From DAOTXR01 sp034435375 (GTDB taxonomy: Bacteria; Chloroflexota; Anaerolineae; Aggregatilineales; UBA3940): a stretch of DNA of 64,000 nucleotides. Each line of letters begins with the position of its first letter. Position 1 is the stretch's first letter. Location: the NCBI GenBank assembly GCA_034435375.1, contig DAOTXR010000047.1, forward strand, positions 23,377-87,376, given 5' to 3'. Positions 18,003 through 26,659 of this stretch are shown piece after piece. A program made the translations under genes and the position numbers. A model generated the notes under the pieces. That model worked only from the letters and a program-made list of their open reading frames with translations. It did no database searches and was not told the DNA's origin.

Positions 18003-18797
18003 ATGGACCCCCGGATTCTAGATAACCCTCTGATCCTGTCGATCCTGTTCTATCCCCAGCCCGCCAATCCCGGTGGAAATCGGCGCCCAGGTGTCCACGA
18101 CGGCACCGTTCCAGTTGAGGCCGATGTGGTGCTTGGCTATCGGCTGTACGTCCATACACCCACAGCCCCACTGATTCTTTACTTCCACGGCAATGGTGAG
18201 ATAATCCCCGACTACGACGGGATCGCCCCGATGATCCATCGTTGCGGCGCGTCACTGCTGGTAATCGACTATCGGGGGTATGGCTGGAGTACTGGAAGAC
18301 CGCTTGTCAGCACCCTCCTCTCGGATACTGAGGCCGTTTATCGAGCCATGCCAGAGGTGCTCAGACAGGCCGGGCTGTCCAGCGTACCTCTGATCGTCAT
18401 GGGACGCTCGTTGGGCAGTGCGTGCGCCATTCACTTGACGCACAGCCATCCTGATGCTTTCAAGGGTCTAATCATCGAGAGTGGTTTTGCACTCACAGCT
18501 CCGCTACTTGCCCGGCTTGGTCTGCCAGTCGACGTACTCTCTGGCATCCCCGACCCGATCGGCAATGTGCAGAAGATGGAGGAGATCAGGCTGCCGCTGC
18601 TCGTGATTCATGGCGAACGCGACACATTGATCCCCATCTCCAATGGTGAAGCGCTCTACAGAGCCTCACCTGCCGAGCACAAGCGTATAGTGTCCATCAA
18701 AGGAGCTGGTCACAACGATCTGCTGTTCTATGGCATCGATCAGTACTTTGCCGCCATAACGGAGTTTCTGGGGGATCTGGCGAAAGCCGCGACCTGA
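18003..18797 (+). CDS. Alpha/beta hydrolase (FrsA/ABHD-like)
   Basis: A 264-residue hydrolase. The HG motif is LILYFHGNGEI, the nucleophile elbow VMGRSLGSACAIHL (Ser in GRSLG), acid residue in HGERDTLIPISNG and catalytic His in KGAGHNDLLF. The pattern VIDYRGYGWSTGRP before the elbow is typical of the ABHD13/YfhR-type serine hydrolases. No signal peptide. It starts nine bases after the methyltransferase stop with only a weak ribosome-binding site, and is the last gene of the plus-strand run; a strong hairpin follows at 18816. Substrate unknown. It is not closely similar to the other esterase at 12522 outside the triad. Confidence 0.88.
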   Translation: MDPRILDNPLILSILFYPQPANPGGNRRPGVHDGTVPVEADVVLGYRLYVHTPTAPLILYFHGNGEIIPDYDGIAPMIHRCGASLLVIDYRGYGWSTGRPLVSTLLSDTEAVYRAMPEVLRQAGLSSVPLIVMGRSLGSACAIHLTHSHPDAFKGLIIESGFALTAPLLARLGLPVDVLSGIPDPIGNVQKMEEIRLPLLVIHGERDTLIPISNGEALYRASPAEHKRIVSIKGAGHNDLLFYGIDQYFAAITEFLGDLAKAAT

Positions 18798-18815
18798 CAA
18801 CCTTATAGTATAGTG

Positions 18816-18845
18816 CAGGACGGGCCTCGTGAGAGGCCCGTCCTG
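18816..18845. terminator. Bidirectional hairpin between convergent genes
   Basis: A perfect 13-bp stem (CAGGACGGGCCTC paired with GAGGCCCGTCCTG) closed by a GTGA tetraloop, placed between the convergent hydrolase and kinase genes. No T-tract follows on either side, so it may act as a terminator with help or as a 3' end stabiliser. Confidence 0.6.
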
Positions 18846-18881
18846 TGCTTCCGGATACATTTGTGATCAGGGCGTGTTTTC

Positions 18882-21695
18882 TCACACGCTCTTCTTCGGA
18901 CGTGCAGTCCACGGACCGGTGACTTCCTCGTCTTCCAGGACTTCGTGCTCCTCCTCTTCGCGCTCAATGAACTGCCGCCAGAACAGCGCGCGGTCGCCCA
19001 TCGCCGCGACCAGGACGGCAGCAGACACCATACTCAGCGCGAGTGCCCGGATCAGGATGCTGATCGGCGCGGCTTGCCCCAAGGTGTAGTAGCTGACTGC
19101 CATCAGCAAGCCTGCCCCCACCGTAAAGATCAGACGGCGCAACTTGTGGTTCAGGCTGCCAAGCAGTGAAAGACCCATCAGTCGTTCGACGACCAGCACG
19201 CCGGCCAGTGTCGTAATCACCTGGACGATCACTGCCAACGGATTGATACCCGTTGATACCGTGATCAGGAGCACGTGGCTAGCGACAGCCAGCAGGGCAG
19301 CAGGGACCTGCGCTTCCAACGCGCCCAAAGCTAATGGGCCAAGTGGCAGAATGCCAGCGGCGGCCATGCCCGGCGCACCGATGATCAGGCCCGCACCCAG
19401 TGGATTCCAGTGGCGAGGACGTCGTCTATCGAACAGCGAGCTTACGACCAGATAGATAAACAGCAATCCGCCCATGACCGCAGACTGCACAGGTTTAATG
19501 GGAGCCAGGGCAGCAACCAGCGAGGCAAAAACGATAGGCGGCCCAACCTGTGCGTTGGTAATCATGACCAGCGTGCCGAACACACCACCCATCCAGAACA
19601 CCGGGTAGAGCGGGGATACAGCGTCTCTCGTCAGGTATTCGGTAAAAAACGAGACACCCAGGGCCATAAAGAGCACACCAAGTGTCTGGCGCAGCATCCT
19701 CAGCGTGGTGCCGATTTTGTTGCCCTTGATCGGGTTGGCCTGGATGGGCCACTGGCTGAACAGAAAGGCCAGCACTGCACTGATCACTACCAGCACAAGA
19801 GCCTGCGTCGAAACGCCGCCTAACCCGGCGGGTCGGAATAGTAAGTGGGCAACCATCAACAATGCAAAGCCCATGGCCAGACCCAGCGCCCGCAAGTATG
19901 GTGAGTCGACACGCTGGTTAGAGACGCTGAGAGTCGATGCAGTAGCCCAGGCAGCAGCTACCATCAGCGGTGATGCACTCGTATAGGCCAGAGCGCTGCC
20001 GATCATGACAAAGGTAGCTTGGATGGCCTCCCACAGCCTCTGCGGATCCGTCCATGGAGACCACAGGCCAGTGTTCTCGAATAGTCCCAGGAAGGTCGTG
20101 TCAAAGGGACTGAACTGCATGTTGTAGTAGGCTTCGTCTGAGATCCCTGGCACGGGCAGGAGGCCCCCTGCCGTAGGCCAGCGGAGCGTGAAGGCAAACA
20201 ACATGGCCAGCGTGACGCCGAGCGCCACCGGTAGCACTGTCCGGCGGACGCGCAGCCACCACGGGGCCAACAGGGGGATGATCCATCCCAGTGGATGCCC
20301 TGCAACAAGCATGGTCACCAACGTCAGCATGATCTCGCGCGAGTTCAGCCGCGCCCCGGCAATGATCGTAACTAACAGCCAGATCAGGGCCAGCCCTGGG
20401 GTATGGGCCAGAAGCGGCGCAAGGATGAGGATGAAGCTGACCAGCGCCCCCACGGTCGGAGCACGCAGCAGGCCATACAACACGACCCCAGGGATCAGCG
20501 CGAGCAGCGCCGTCTCAAGAGTCGCACCTGATGTCAACCGCACCAAGATCAGCCAAGTCACCAGGCTCAGGCCGATGGCCTGCATCCATGTGCCGACAAC
20601 CTCGTGCGCGTCCAGCCAAGCTGAGACCTTGTTGAGTTCGATGGTAATCTCGCCCATCGCCATGAGGGCAGAGACTTCACCAGGACGGCCCGGCACCGCG
20701 ATAGCTGCGTCCGCAGACGGTATCGCCACGCCGGCCTGTCCTGGCACGGCAGTCGCAGGCTGCGGCCTCCCAGGGATGGGAGCCGGCAGCGTGGCTGCCT
20801 GCGGACTGGCGCCGGCTTGGCCGGGGACAGTCGCCACGGGCAGCCTTCCGGCGCGTGTGCGCTGACCGCTGGCAGCAAGAATCGCCTGCTCCAGTGCGTC
20901 GGCCATCTCTTTGGCCGTCTGGTAGCGATCAGCAGGGTTCTTGGACAGAGAGCGCAGCACCACCGCCGAGACCTCTGTGGGAATGCTGGGCTTGATCTCA
21001 GAAGGATGGGGGGGCAACTCATTGATGTGTTTGAGCATCACGGCCATAGGATTGTCGGCAGTGAAAGGCACCTGACCTGTCAGCATTTCAAACAGCATCA
21101 CGCCCAGCGCATAGATGTCACTCCGCGCGTCGATCTTCTCACCCAGCCCCTGCTCTGGCGACATATAGGTGGGTGTGCCGACCACGCCGCCAGTGCCCGT
21201 CAGGTTGCTCTGCTCCTCCAGGCTCTTGGCGATGCCAAAATCGCTCAGGAAGGCGTTGTTCTGCGCATCGATCAAGATATTGGCGGGTTTCAGGTCACGG
21301 TGAATGACTCCCCGGCTGTGGGCATAATCCAACGCGCTAGCTATCTGATTGAAGATGTGCACCGCCTCCCGGATGGGCATCCCGTCTCGCGTGATCCGAT
21401 CCTCAAGCGTGCCCGTTGGCAGATAGCGCATGACGATGTAGAGCATCCCCTCCTGCTGGCCAAAATCGTAGACAGGCAGGATGTGTGCATGCTCCAACTG
21501 GGCAATGAGACGCGCCTCGTTCTCGAACCGTTGGACGAAAGCCTCTTCGCCCGTATATTGTTGGGCCATGATCTTGATGGCGACATTGCGGTTCATAGAG
21601 GGCTGATAGCCCTTGTAGACCGCCGCCATGCCACCCTTGCCGATCAGTTCGATAATTTTGTAGTTGCCTATCTGTCTGCCGACATATTGATCCAT
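18882..21695 (-). CDS. Ser/Thr protein kinase with a very large polytopic membrane domain
   Basis: A 937-residue protein. Residues about 13-270 form a complete Hanks-type kinase: glycine loop LIGKGGMAAVYKG, VAIK lysine 41, catalytic loop HRDLKPANIL (Asp 134), DFGIAKS and GTPTYMSPEQ. A Pro/Ala/Gly linker (about 280-345, repeats of VPGQAG/VPGRPG) leads to about 550 residues with many hydrophobic helices, and the chain ends in an acidic then basic tail (EREEEEHEVLEDEE). ATG 21695 has AGGGAG ten bases upstream, better than ATG 21704. Bacterial kinases usually have one helix and an outside sensor; here the membrane part is larger than the kinase and its fold is not recognised. It follows a lipoprotein and an Fe-S oxidoreductase gene on the same strand. 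Confidence 0.88.
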   Translation of the reverse strand: MDQYVGRQIGNYKIIELIGKGGMAAVYKGYQPSMNRNVAIKIMAQQYTGEEAFVQRFENEARLIAQLEHAHILPVYDFGQQEGMLYIVMRYLPTGTLEDRITRDGMPIREAVHIFNQIASALDYAHSRGVIHRDLKPANILIDAQNNAFLSDFGIAKSLEEQSNLTGTGGVVGTPTYMSPEQGLGEKIDARSDIYALGVMLFEMLTGQVPFTADNPMAVMLKHINELPPHPSEIKPSIPTEVSAVVLRSLSKNPADRYQTAKEMADALEQAILAASGQRTRAGRLPVATVPGQAGASPQAATLPAPIPGRPQPATAVPGQAGVAIPSADAAIAVPGRPGEVSALMAMGEITIELNKVSAWLDAHEVVGTWMQAIGLSLVTWLILVRLTSGATLETALLALIPGVVLYGLLRAPTVGALVSFILILAPLLAHTPGLALIWLLVTIIAGARLNSREIMLTLVTMLVAGHPLGWIIPLLAPWWLRVRRTVLPVALGVTLAMLFAFTLRWPTAGGLLPVPGISDEAYYNMQFSPFDTTFLGLFENTGLWSPWTDPQRLWEAIQATFVMIGSALAYTSASPLMVAAAWATASTLSVSNQRVDSPYLRALGLAMGFALLMVAHLLFRPAGLGGVSTQALVLVVISAVLAFLFSQWPIQANPIKGNKIGTTLRMLRQTLGVLFMALGVSFFTEYLTRDAVSPLYPVFWMGGVFGTLVMITNAQVGPPIVFASLVAALAPIKPVQSAVMGGLLFIYLVVSSLFDRRRPRHWNPLGAGLIIGAPGMAAAGILPLGPLALGALEAQVPAALLAVASHVLLITVSTGINPLAVIVQVITTLAGVLVVERLMGLSLLGSLNHKLRRLIFTVGAGLLMAVSYYTLGQAAPISILIRALALSMVSAAVLVAAMGDRALFWRQFIEREEEEHEVLEDEEVTGPWTARPKKSV

Positions 21696-21830
21696 AGTCC
21701 GCATTCTCCCTGTGCTCTGGTGAGGAGCGGTGCTGAGAAATTAGTGTACATGCGATAGTGTACGGAGGCGAATCGAACTGAATCTAGGCTAGTCACTGGG
21801 TGCCAAGCGCCTGAGGCAGGAGAAGAATCG

Positions 21831-22535
21831 CTATTCACTGAACTGCTCCTCCACGACCTGCAGGTTGTCGAAAGCCGCCTCGAACCCTCCATAGGGACCA
21901 CTCTCGCCGACCAGGCCCACCAACCCGCTCGAATAGGTTAGTCCTCTCATCTGGCCAACGAGTGTTCCATTGACCAGCATCTTCAGCTGACCATCCTGTA
22001 GCTCGATGCGCAGGTGATTGGTCTGGTTGCCGGTCAGGATAGCATAGGCCAGCGTGAACCCTCCAATCAAAGATTGCTGTGTCTGACAGTTGTCCTCACA
22101 GTAGCCGATGTCATAGCGGCCATCACCAGTGATAACGCAGTAGAAAAACGAACTCAGGTCGCTCGATCCCAACAGTAGCAAGCCGAAAGCGCTGGCCTCT
22201 GCCCCACTGACCAGGGTCACATCGACCTCGTAAACGCCATCGCCAAAAGCCCGTTGCTGGTTCGTCCAGGCCAGATAGCGAGACTCGCGGACAGTCAGCA
22301 GGTAGCGCCCATCTTCTACACGGCCTTGACTGGAGTCACTCTCGCCAACCAGCCAGTCGCCGGGATCATCAAAACTTGTTGAGTAGGGGCCATTGGCTGT
22401 GATGACGATCACCGTTGGCCGTGGCGGAGTCGACTCTCCCTGAGCACAAGCGCTCAATCCCCACACAGCACACACGAACAGCACTGGCAGAAACCAGCCT
22501 TTGGAAGGCCATCCTACTTGCAAACCACGACTCAC
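21831..22535 (-). CDS. Lipoprotein with a concanavalin-like (LamG/DUF1080-like) domain
   Basis: A 234-residue secreted lipoprotein. A hydrophobic signal sequence ends in the lipobox GLSAC with Cys 30, followed by QGESTPPRP. The rest reads as a beta-rich jelly roll: TSFDDPGDWLVG, LAWTNQQRAFGDGVYEVDV, FGLLLLG, NHLRIELQDGQLKMLVNG, GLVGLVGES and FDNLQV, the pattern seen in family-16/DUF1080-type glycan-binding domains. Its ATG overlaps the stop of the Fe-S protein gene (ATGA), so it is translationally coupled to it. It should be anchored on the outer face of the membrane. A role as carbohydrate or surface binding partner is possible but no ligand can be named. Confidence 0.75.
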   Translation of the reverse strand: MSRGLQVGWPSKGWFLPVLFVCAVWGLSACAQGESTPPRPTVIVITANGPYSTSFDDPGDWLVGESDSSQGRVEDGRYLLTVRESRYLAWTNQQRAFGDGVYEVDVTLVSGAEASAFGLLLLGSSDLSSFFYCVITGDGRYDIGYCEDNCQTQQSLIGGFTLAYAILTGNQTNHLRIELQDGQLKMLVNGTLVGQMRGLTYSSGLVGLVGESGPYGGFEAAFDNLQVVEEQFSE

Positions 22536-24550
22536 TCAAGCGCCTCAGCGACGATCACTGCAATATCCTTGATACCGACTTGCCCACCGACCCCTGTGCT
22601 CTGCGCGGCAGAGGTCAGCATGATGGTGCAGAACGGGCAAGCTGCCGCGACAGTTGCGGCCCCAGTCGCCATCGCCTCTTGCAGGCGTATCTGGTTGACG
22701 GGCCTCTCCTGATGTGTTTCGAACCACACCTGGGCGCCGCCGCCACCGCAGCAGAGTCCTTTCTCTCGGCTGCGAGGCATCTCAACCAGCTGCACCCCGT
22801 TGATGGCGGTCAGGCTGTCACGCGGATCGTCATATACGCCATTGTAACGCCCCAGATAGCACGAATCGTGGTAGGTGATCGCCCGATTGGCCGATTTCTG
22901 GAGCCTCAAGTGACCATCTTTGATCAGCCGCGTGACGTAGGTGCTGTGATGGACAACATCGTACTCGCCGCCAAACTGCGGATATTCATTCTTAAACGTG
23001 TTGAAGCAGTGCGGGCAGTGGGTGACAATGACGTTGAACTCATACTGATCGAACACTGCAATGTTAGAGTGTGCCGCTTCTTGGTACAGGTACTCGTTTC
23101 CGGCGCGGCGTGCCCACTCGCAGTTACAGCGCTCTTCCTCCCCTAGCACAGCATAATCGATGTGGGCTGCCTCAAAAATTTTGACCATAGCACGGGCCGT
23201 GCGCTGGCTTTCGGGATCATAGGCCCCGGCGCATCCTACCCAATAGAGCACGTCGGCCTTTTTCTTATCGCGCATCACGGGCACGGCCAGGCCCTCAGCC
23301 CAGCCCATACGGCTCCCACGTGGAGCGCCCCACGGATTGCCCGCCCGTTCAGCCTGTGTCATCGCGGTGGCCAACAGGTCAGGTACGTTGCCCTCCGTCA
23401 GCACCAGATAACGCCGCATGTCGACAATCGAGTCGACGTGCTCGATCAGCACCGGGCACTCGTACACACACGCCCGGCAAGTCGTGCAGGCCCATAGCGC
23501 CTCTTCGCTCACAAACTGTCGTATAACAGGCATTTCGGGCCGCTGATTGGGACTCGAAATCGCCTGCAGCACCGGCGTATAATGATTCAGCGCCTCACGG
23601 ATGTCGATAATGACTTGTTTGGGATTGAGCGCAGTCCCCGCCATATAGGCCGGGCAGGCTGCCTGACAGCGACCGCACTCCGTACAGGCATCACCGTCCA
23701 TCAGCTGCATAGGCGAAAGATCGGTAACCTGACCGACGCCAAAACTCTCTTTAGTCTCATCTTCTAGGTTGATTGGGGCCAGGGAACCGGCCTCGCGAAA
23801 GGAAGAGAAGAAGACATTCACTGGCGAATAGAGGATATGCTTGAGCGGAAGATCGAGGAGCACAATGTAAATCAGCGAGGTGAGTGACATGTGGAAGAGC
23901 CAGGTTACCAAATGCGCTGTCCGGAGTGCAGGTTCATCCATGCCAAGCGCCAGCCAGCCCCGGCTGACTGCGTAACCGGCAAATGACCACGTTTGCCAAG
24001 GCGGGCGCACAGCGCTCAGGCGAAACGACTCGATCAGAAGCCCGCTCAACAGATCAATCAGCAAAAGCCACAACATAGCCGCAAAGCCGAAGTTGTACGT
24101 CAGTTTGTCGGGTCGCGGCGTCACACGGCGGATCAGCGCCAGGGCCAGGCCAAAGATGCCCGCTACTGTGAAAAAGTCAAGCACCAACTCATAGAGCAGG
24201 TAAAAGTCGCCTCTCAATAGCTTGACATCGAAAATCAACACGGCGATGTCATAATCGATCGTGGCCAACACAGTGCCGATAAACAGGAAAATAAAGGCAA
24301 AGAAGATTGACAGGTGAAAAATGCCTGCATACCGCTCACGGGCAATCCGCACCTGGGCTACAGCGAACTCCAGCACACGCCCCACTCGCTCCCAGAAGTG
24401 ATCAAAATCGAGCCTGCCCTGTCCTTCCAGCCAGAGTTTCACGCGAAGGTAAAGTCTACCAACCAGGATAGCGACACCCATTCCCTGGACGATGTAAAGC
24501 AGCAACTGTGCCCAGTGGGGAACGTTCCAGTAAGTATCACGGAATGGCAT
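22532..24550 (-). CDS. Membrane-bound Fe-S oxidoreductase (HdrCD/EMO-like, CCG domains)
   Basis: A 672-residue protein in three parts. Residues about 10-250 contain five or six membrane helices like the nitrate reductase gamma family (haem b binding). Next come two 4Fe-4S motifs, CTECGRCQAACPAYM and CTTCRACVYECPVLIEH. The C-terminal half holds two CCG-type domains: WVGCAGAYD with ERCNCEWARRAGNEYLYQ and HCPHCFNTFKNEYP, then YHDSCYLGRYNGVYDD, LCCGGGGAQVW and ACPFCTIM. This is the architecture of membrane oxidoreductases that pass electrons from EtfAB or thiols to quinone. ATG 24550 has GGAG nine bases upstream; earlier in-frame starts lack support. The first CCG position reads CNCE rather than CTGD/CCGD. 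A promoter is at 24640-24668. Confidence 0.88.
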   Translation of the reverse strand: MPFRDTYWNVPHWAQLLLYIVQGMGVAILVGRLYLRVKLWLEGQGRLDFDHFWERVGRVLEFAVAQVRIARERYAGIFHLSIFFAFIFLFIGTVLATIDYDIAVLIFDVKLLRGDFYLLYELVLDFFTVAGIFGLALALIRRVTPRPDKLTYNFGFAAMLWLLLIDLLSGLLIESFRLSAVRPPWQTWSFAGYAVSRGWLALGMDEPALRTAHLVTWLFHMSLTSLIYIVLLDLPLKHILYSPVNVFFSSFREAGSLAPINLEDETKESFGVGQVTDLSPMQLMDGDACTECGRCQAACPAYMAGTALNPKQVIIDIREALNHYTPVLQAISSPNQRPEMPVIRQFVSEEALWACTTCRACVYECPVLIEHVDSIVDMRRYLVLTEGNVPDLLATAMTQAERAGNPWGAPRGSRMGWAEGLAVPVMRDKKKADVLYWVGCAGAYDPESQRTARAMVKIFEAAHIDYAVLGEEERCNCEWARRAGNEYLYQEAAHSNIAVFDQYEFNVIVTHCPHCFNTFKNEYPQFGGEYDVVHHSTYVTRLIKDGHLRLQKSANRAITYHDSCYLGRYNGVYDDPRDSLTAINGVQLVEMPRSREKGLCCGGGGAQVWFETHQERPVNQIRLQEAMATGAATVAAACPFCTIMLTSAAQSTGVGGQVGIKDIAVIVAEALE

Positions 24551-24639
24551 GCTGAAGACTCCACTGAGGGATTGACCTAGGCTGTCGAGGTCCCATGCTC
24601 TGCGGAAACGCGATCCTACGGCGGACGCACAACGTGTGC

Positions 24640-24668
24640 AGTTTAGCACGAGTGCTACCAGATGACAA
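24640..24668 (-). promoter_or_regulatory. Promoter of Fe-S oxidoreductase with operator-like palindrome
   Basis: Minus strand TTGTCA (24663-24668), 17-base spacer, TAAACT (24640-24645). A perfect palindrome, TAGCAC-GA-GTGCTA on the plus strand (24644-24657), lies in the spacer and touches the -10 box, the position expected of a repressor site. Confidence 0.6.
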
Positions 24669-24748
24669 AAGTCCCGCTCTGTAGCCCTGCACTCTGCGCC
24701 TGCCCCGCTGTACGCTTCACTTCTGCCGACAGGAGGGCTGCCCACATT

Positions 24749-24776
24749 TCGACATTGATGGCTGATGTGTTATATT
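24749..24776 (+). promoter_or_regulatory. Promoter of the ECF transporter operon
   Basis: TCGACA (24749-24754), 16-base spacer, TATATT (24771-24776), upstream of the ABC ATPase gene at 24921. Confidence 0.45.
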
Positions 24777-24920
24777 CTTGGGTACATCTCCATCTCATGA
24801 GACCAACCCATTTGCCCAGCACGGATCCACGCCTCGATTTCCCCTGCCAGCAACTTCAATGCCGGTTCAGGGTTGGATTAGGTGGGGACATTCGTCTGAC
24901 TGCCCAGATGAGGCAACCCT

Positions 24921-26579
24921 ATGCACATTGACTCAGTTGCACCACCGCTTGCTGTCGAGAATCTCTCATGCCGCTACTTGACACGCCGGGATGCCGCTCT
25001 GCAGGACATCTCGTTCAGCGTGCAGCAGGGGCAGATTGCTCTCATCTCAGGCACCAGCGGCTGCGGCAAAACCACGCTGTTGCGCTGCATCAACGGCCTG
25101 ATCCCGCGCAGCTATAAGGCAGAACTGAGCGGTCGAATATTGCTGCACGGCAAGGATCACAGCACAGACACGCTATCGACCATTTCCCAGACAGTAGGCA
25201 CCGTCCTCCAGGACCCGGAGCGCCAGATCGTGGGAGCCTATGTGAACCACGAAGTTGCCTTCGGGCTGGAGAATCTCGGACTTCCACGGGACGAAATCAT
25301 TCGTCGCGTCGATGAGACACTGGAATATCTGGGCATTGCTGACCTGAAACACCGCGAGACCTACACCCTCTCAGGTGGCGAAAAACAAAAAGTAGCCCTG
25401 GCAGGCGTGCTGGCCATGCGCCCCGATATCCTGGCCCTCGACGAACCGCTAGCCAACCTAGACCCCGCCAGCGCACAGGGAGCTTTGGCGCTGATCCGGC
25501 GGCTGGCCGACGAGGGCAAAACCATTCTGCTGATCGAGCACCGGGTTGAGGATGTACTGGCCGTCAAACCTGACCTGGCTATCCACATGGAGAACGGCAA
25601 GATCAGCTATCTCGGATCGGTAGAAGGGTTGCTGCAATCCGTCGACTATCACGCTGTGAAGCTTCCTGCCTCCGTTGTGATAGCACGTTCAGCAGGCAGG
25701 CCCATGGTTGCTGTGCCCGCTGTCTTACCGGCTCGCCCCGATGCTCCGGAATTGATCAATTTTGAGAACGTTTCGTTCAGCTACGGAACTGGGGACCCGG
25801 TGCTCAGGGACATCAGTCTGACTGTTCGGCAGGGCGATGTGATTGCCCTGCTGGGGCCTAACGGCGCAGGCAAGACGACGCTGGTCAAGCACGCGATCGG
25901 TCTGCTGCGGCCCGTCAGTGGGCGTGTGCTTCTGCGTGGCCAGGACACGCGCGAGATGACCGTTGCTCAGATGGCCCAAACGATTGGCTATGTGTTCCAG
26001 AGTCCACGCCATATGCTCTTTGCACCCACCGTTCGCGAGGAACTGGCCTTCGGTCCGCACAATCTGGGCTACAGCCCAGAGGACATCCGCGAGGCCACCA
26101 GACAAGCCTTGGCGGTGGTCAACCTGGGCGACGAGATCGATCGCCCGCCGCTGGCGCTGAGCTTTGGGCAGCAGAAACGTGTCAGTATCGCAGCTATCCT
26201 GGCCATGCACAGCGCTATCCTGGTGATGGACGAGCCTACCGCCGGGCAGGACTATGCCAACTACATGAACTTCATGGACTCGGTCGTCGGATTGGGCGCT
26301 GCTGATGACAGGGCTTACCACTTTTCGGCCATCATCTTCATCACGCACGAAGTCGATCTGGCGGTATGTTATGCCAACCGGGTTTTGCTAATGAGCGACG
26401 GTAGAATCGTGGGCGATGGGCCGCCCCAGCAGGTGCTGGCCGACTTCGGTTTGCTGGAAAGCTGCCGTGTGATTCCCTCCTCGTTGCTGAAGGTTAACCT
26501 TGAGCACCTGGCGCACAGCGGGCACTTTATGCGCGCCGAGGCGTTAGCTCATATCCTGAGCGGCCCGGCGATGGGCTAA
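24921..26579 (+). CDS. ECF transporter ATPase, two fused ABC domains
   Basis: A 552-residue protein holding two ABC ATPase domains, the counterpart of separate EcfA1 and EcfA2. Domain 1: Walker A GTSGCGKTT near residue 44, Q-loop in VLQDPERQIVG, signature LSGGEKQKVAL near 149, Walker B ILALDEPLANLDP. Domain 2: Walker A GPNGAGKTT near 311, VFQSPRHMLFAPTV, signature LSFGQQKRVSI near 412, Walker B ILVMDEPTAGQD. The QDPERQIVG/QSPRHMLFA Q-helix segments are characteristic of ECF ATPases that grip EcfT. The genes for S and T subunits follow, so the complete importer is encoded here. A 138-base leader precedes it. Confidence 0.92.
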   Translation: MHIDSVAPPLAVENLSCRYLTRRDAALQDISFSVQQGQIALISGTSGCGKTTLLRCINGLIPRSYKAELSGRILLHGKDHSTDTLSTISQTVGTVLQDPERQIVGAYVNHEVAFGLENLGLPRDEIIRRVDETLEYLGIADLKHRETYTLSGGEKQKVALAGVLAMRPDILALDEPLANLDPASAQGALALIRRLADEGKTILLIEHRVEDVLAVKPDLAIHMENGKISYLGSVEGLLQSVDYHAVKLPASVVIARSAGRPMVAVPAVLPARPDAPELINFENVSFSYGTGDPVLRDISLTVRQGDVIALLGPNGAGKTTLVKHAIGLLRPVSGRVLLRGQDTREMTVAQMAQTIGYVFQSPRHMLFAPTVREELAFGPHNLGYSPEDIREATRQALAVVNLGDEIDRPPLALSFGQQKRVSIAAILAMHSAILVMDEPTAGQDYANYMNFMDSVVGLGAADDRAYHFSAIIFITHEVDLAVCYANRVLLMSDGRIVGDGPPQQVLADFGLLESCRVIPSSLLKVNLEHLAHSGHFMRAEALAHILSGPAMG

Positions 26580-26659
26580 TGGGTGAGGTATCTTTGCAGG
26601 GTTAGCCCTGCGTAGATCGCTGGATTTACGACTGTCTCGCTCACTGAAGGGAGGTTACG

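Larger units (their letters stand above)
24551..24920. other. Divergent regulatory region between Fe-S oxidoreductase and ECF operons
   Basis: No gene in 370 bases. It holds a minus-strand promoter with a palindrome in its spacer (24640-24668) and a plus-strand promoter (TCGACA 24749-24754, 16 bases, TATATT 24771-24776) that would give the ECF operon a leader of about 138 bases. I looked for TPP, cobalamin, FMN, preQ1 and folate riboswitch signatures in this leader and recognised none. Confidence 0.6.

Noticed and set aside
22518..23146. Plus-strand frames opposite the Fe-S oxidoreductase
   Set aside because: The minus strand encodes clear Fe-S and CCG motifs; the plus frames are shadows.
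24783..24920. Riboswitch in the ECF leader
   Set aside because: No TPP, cobalamin, FMN, preQ1 or folate core could be matched; a covariance search would decide.
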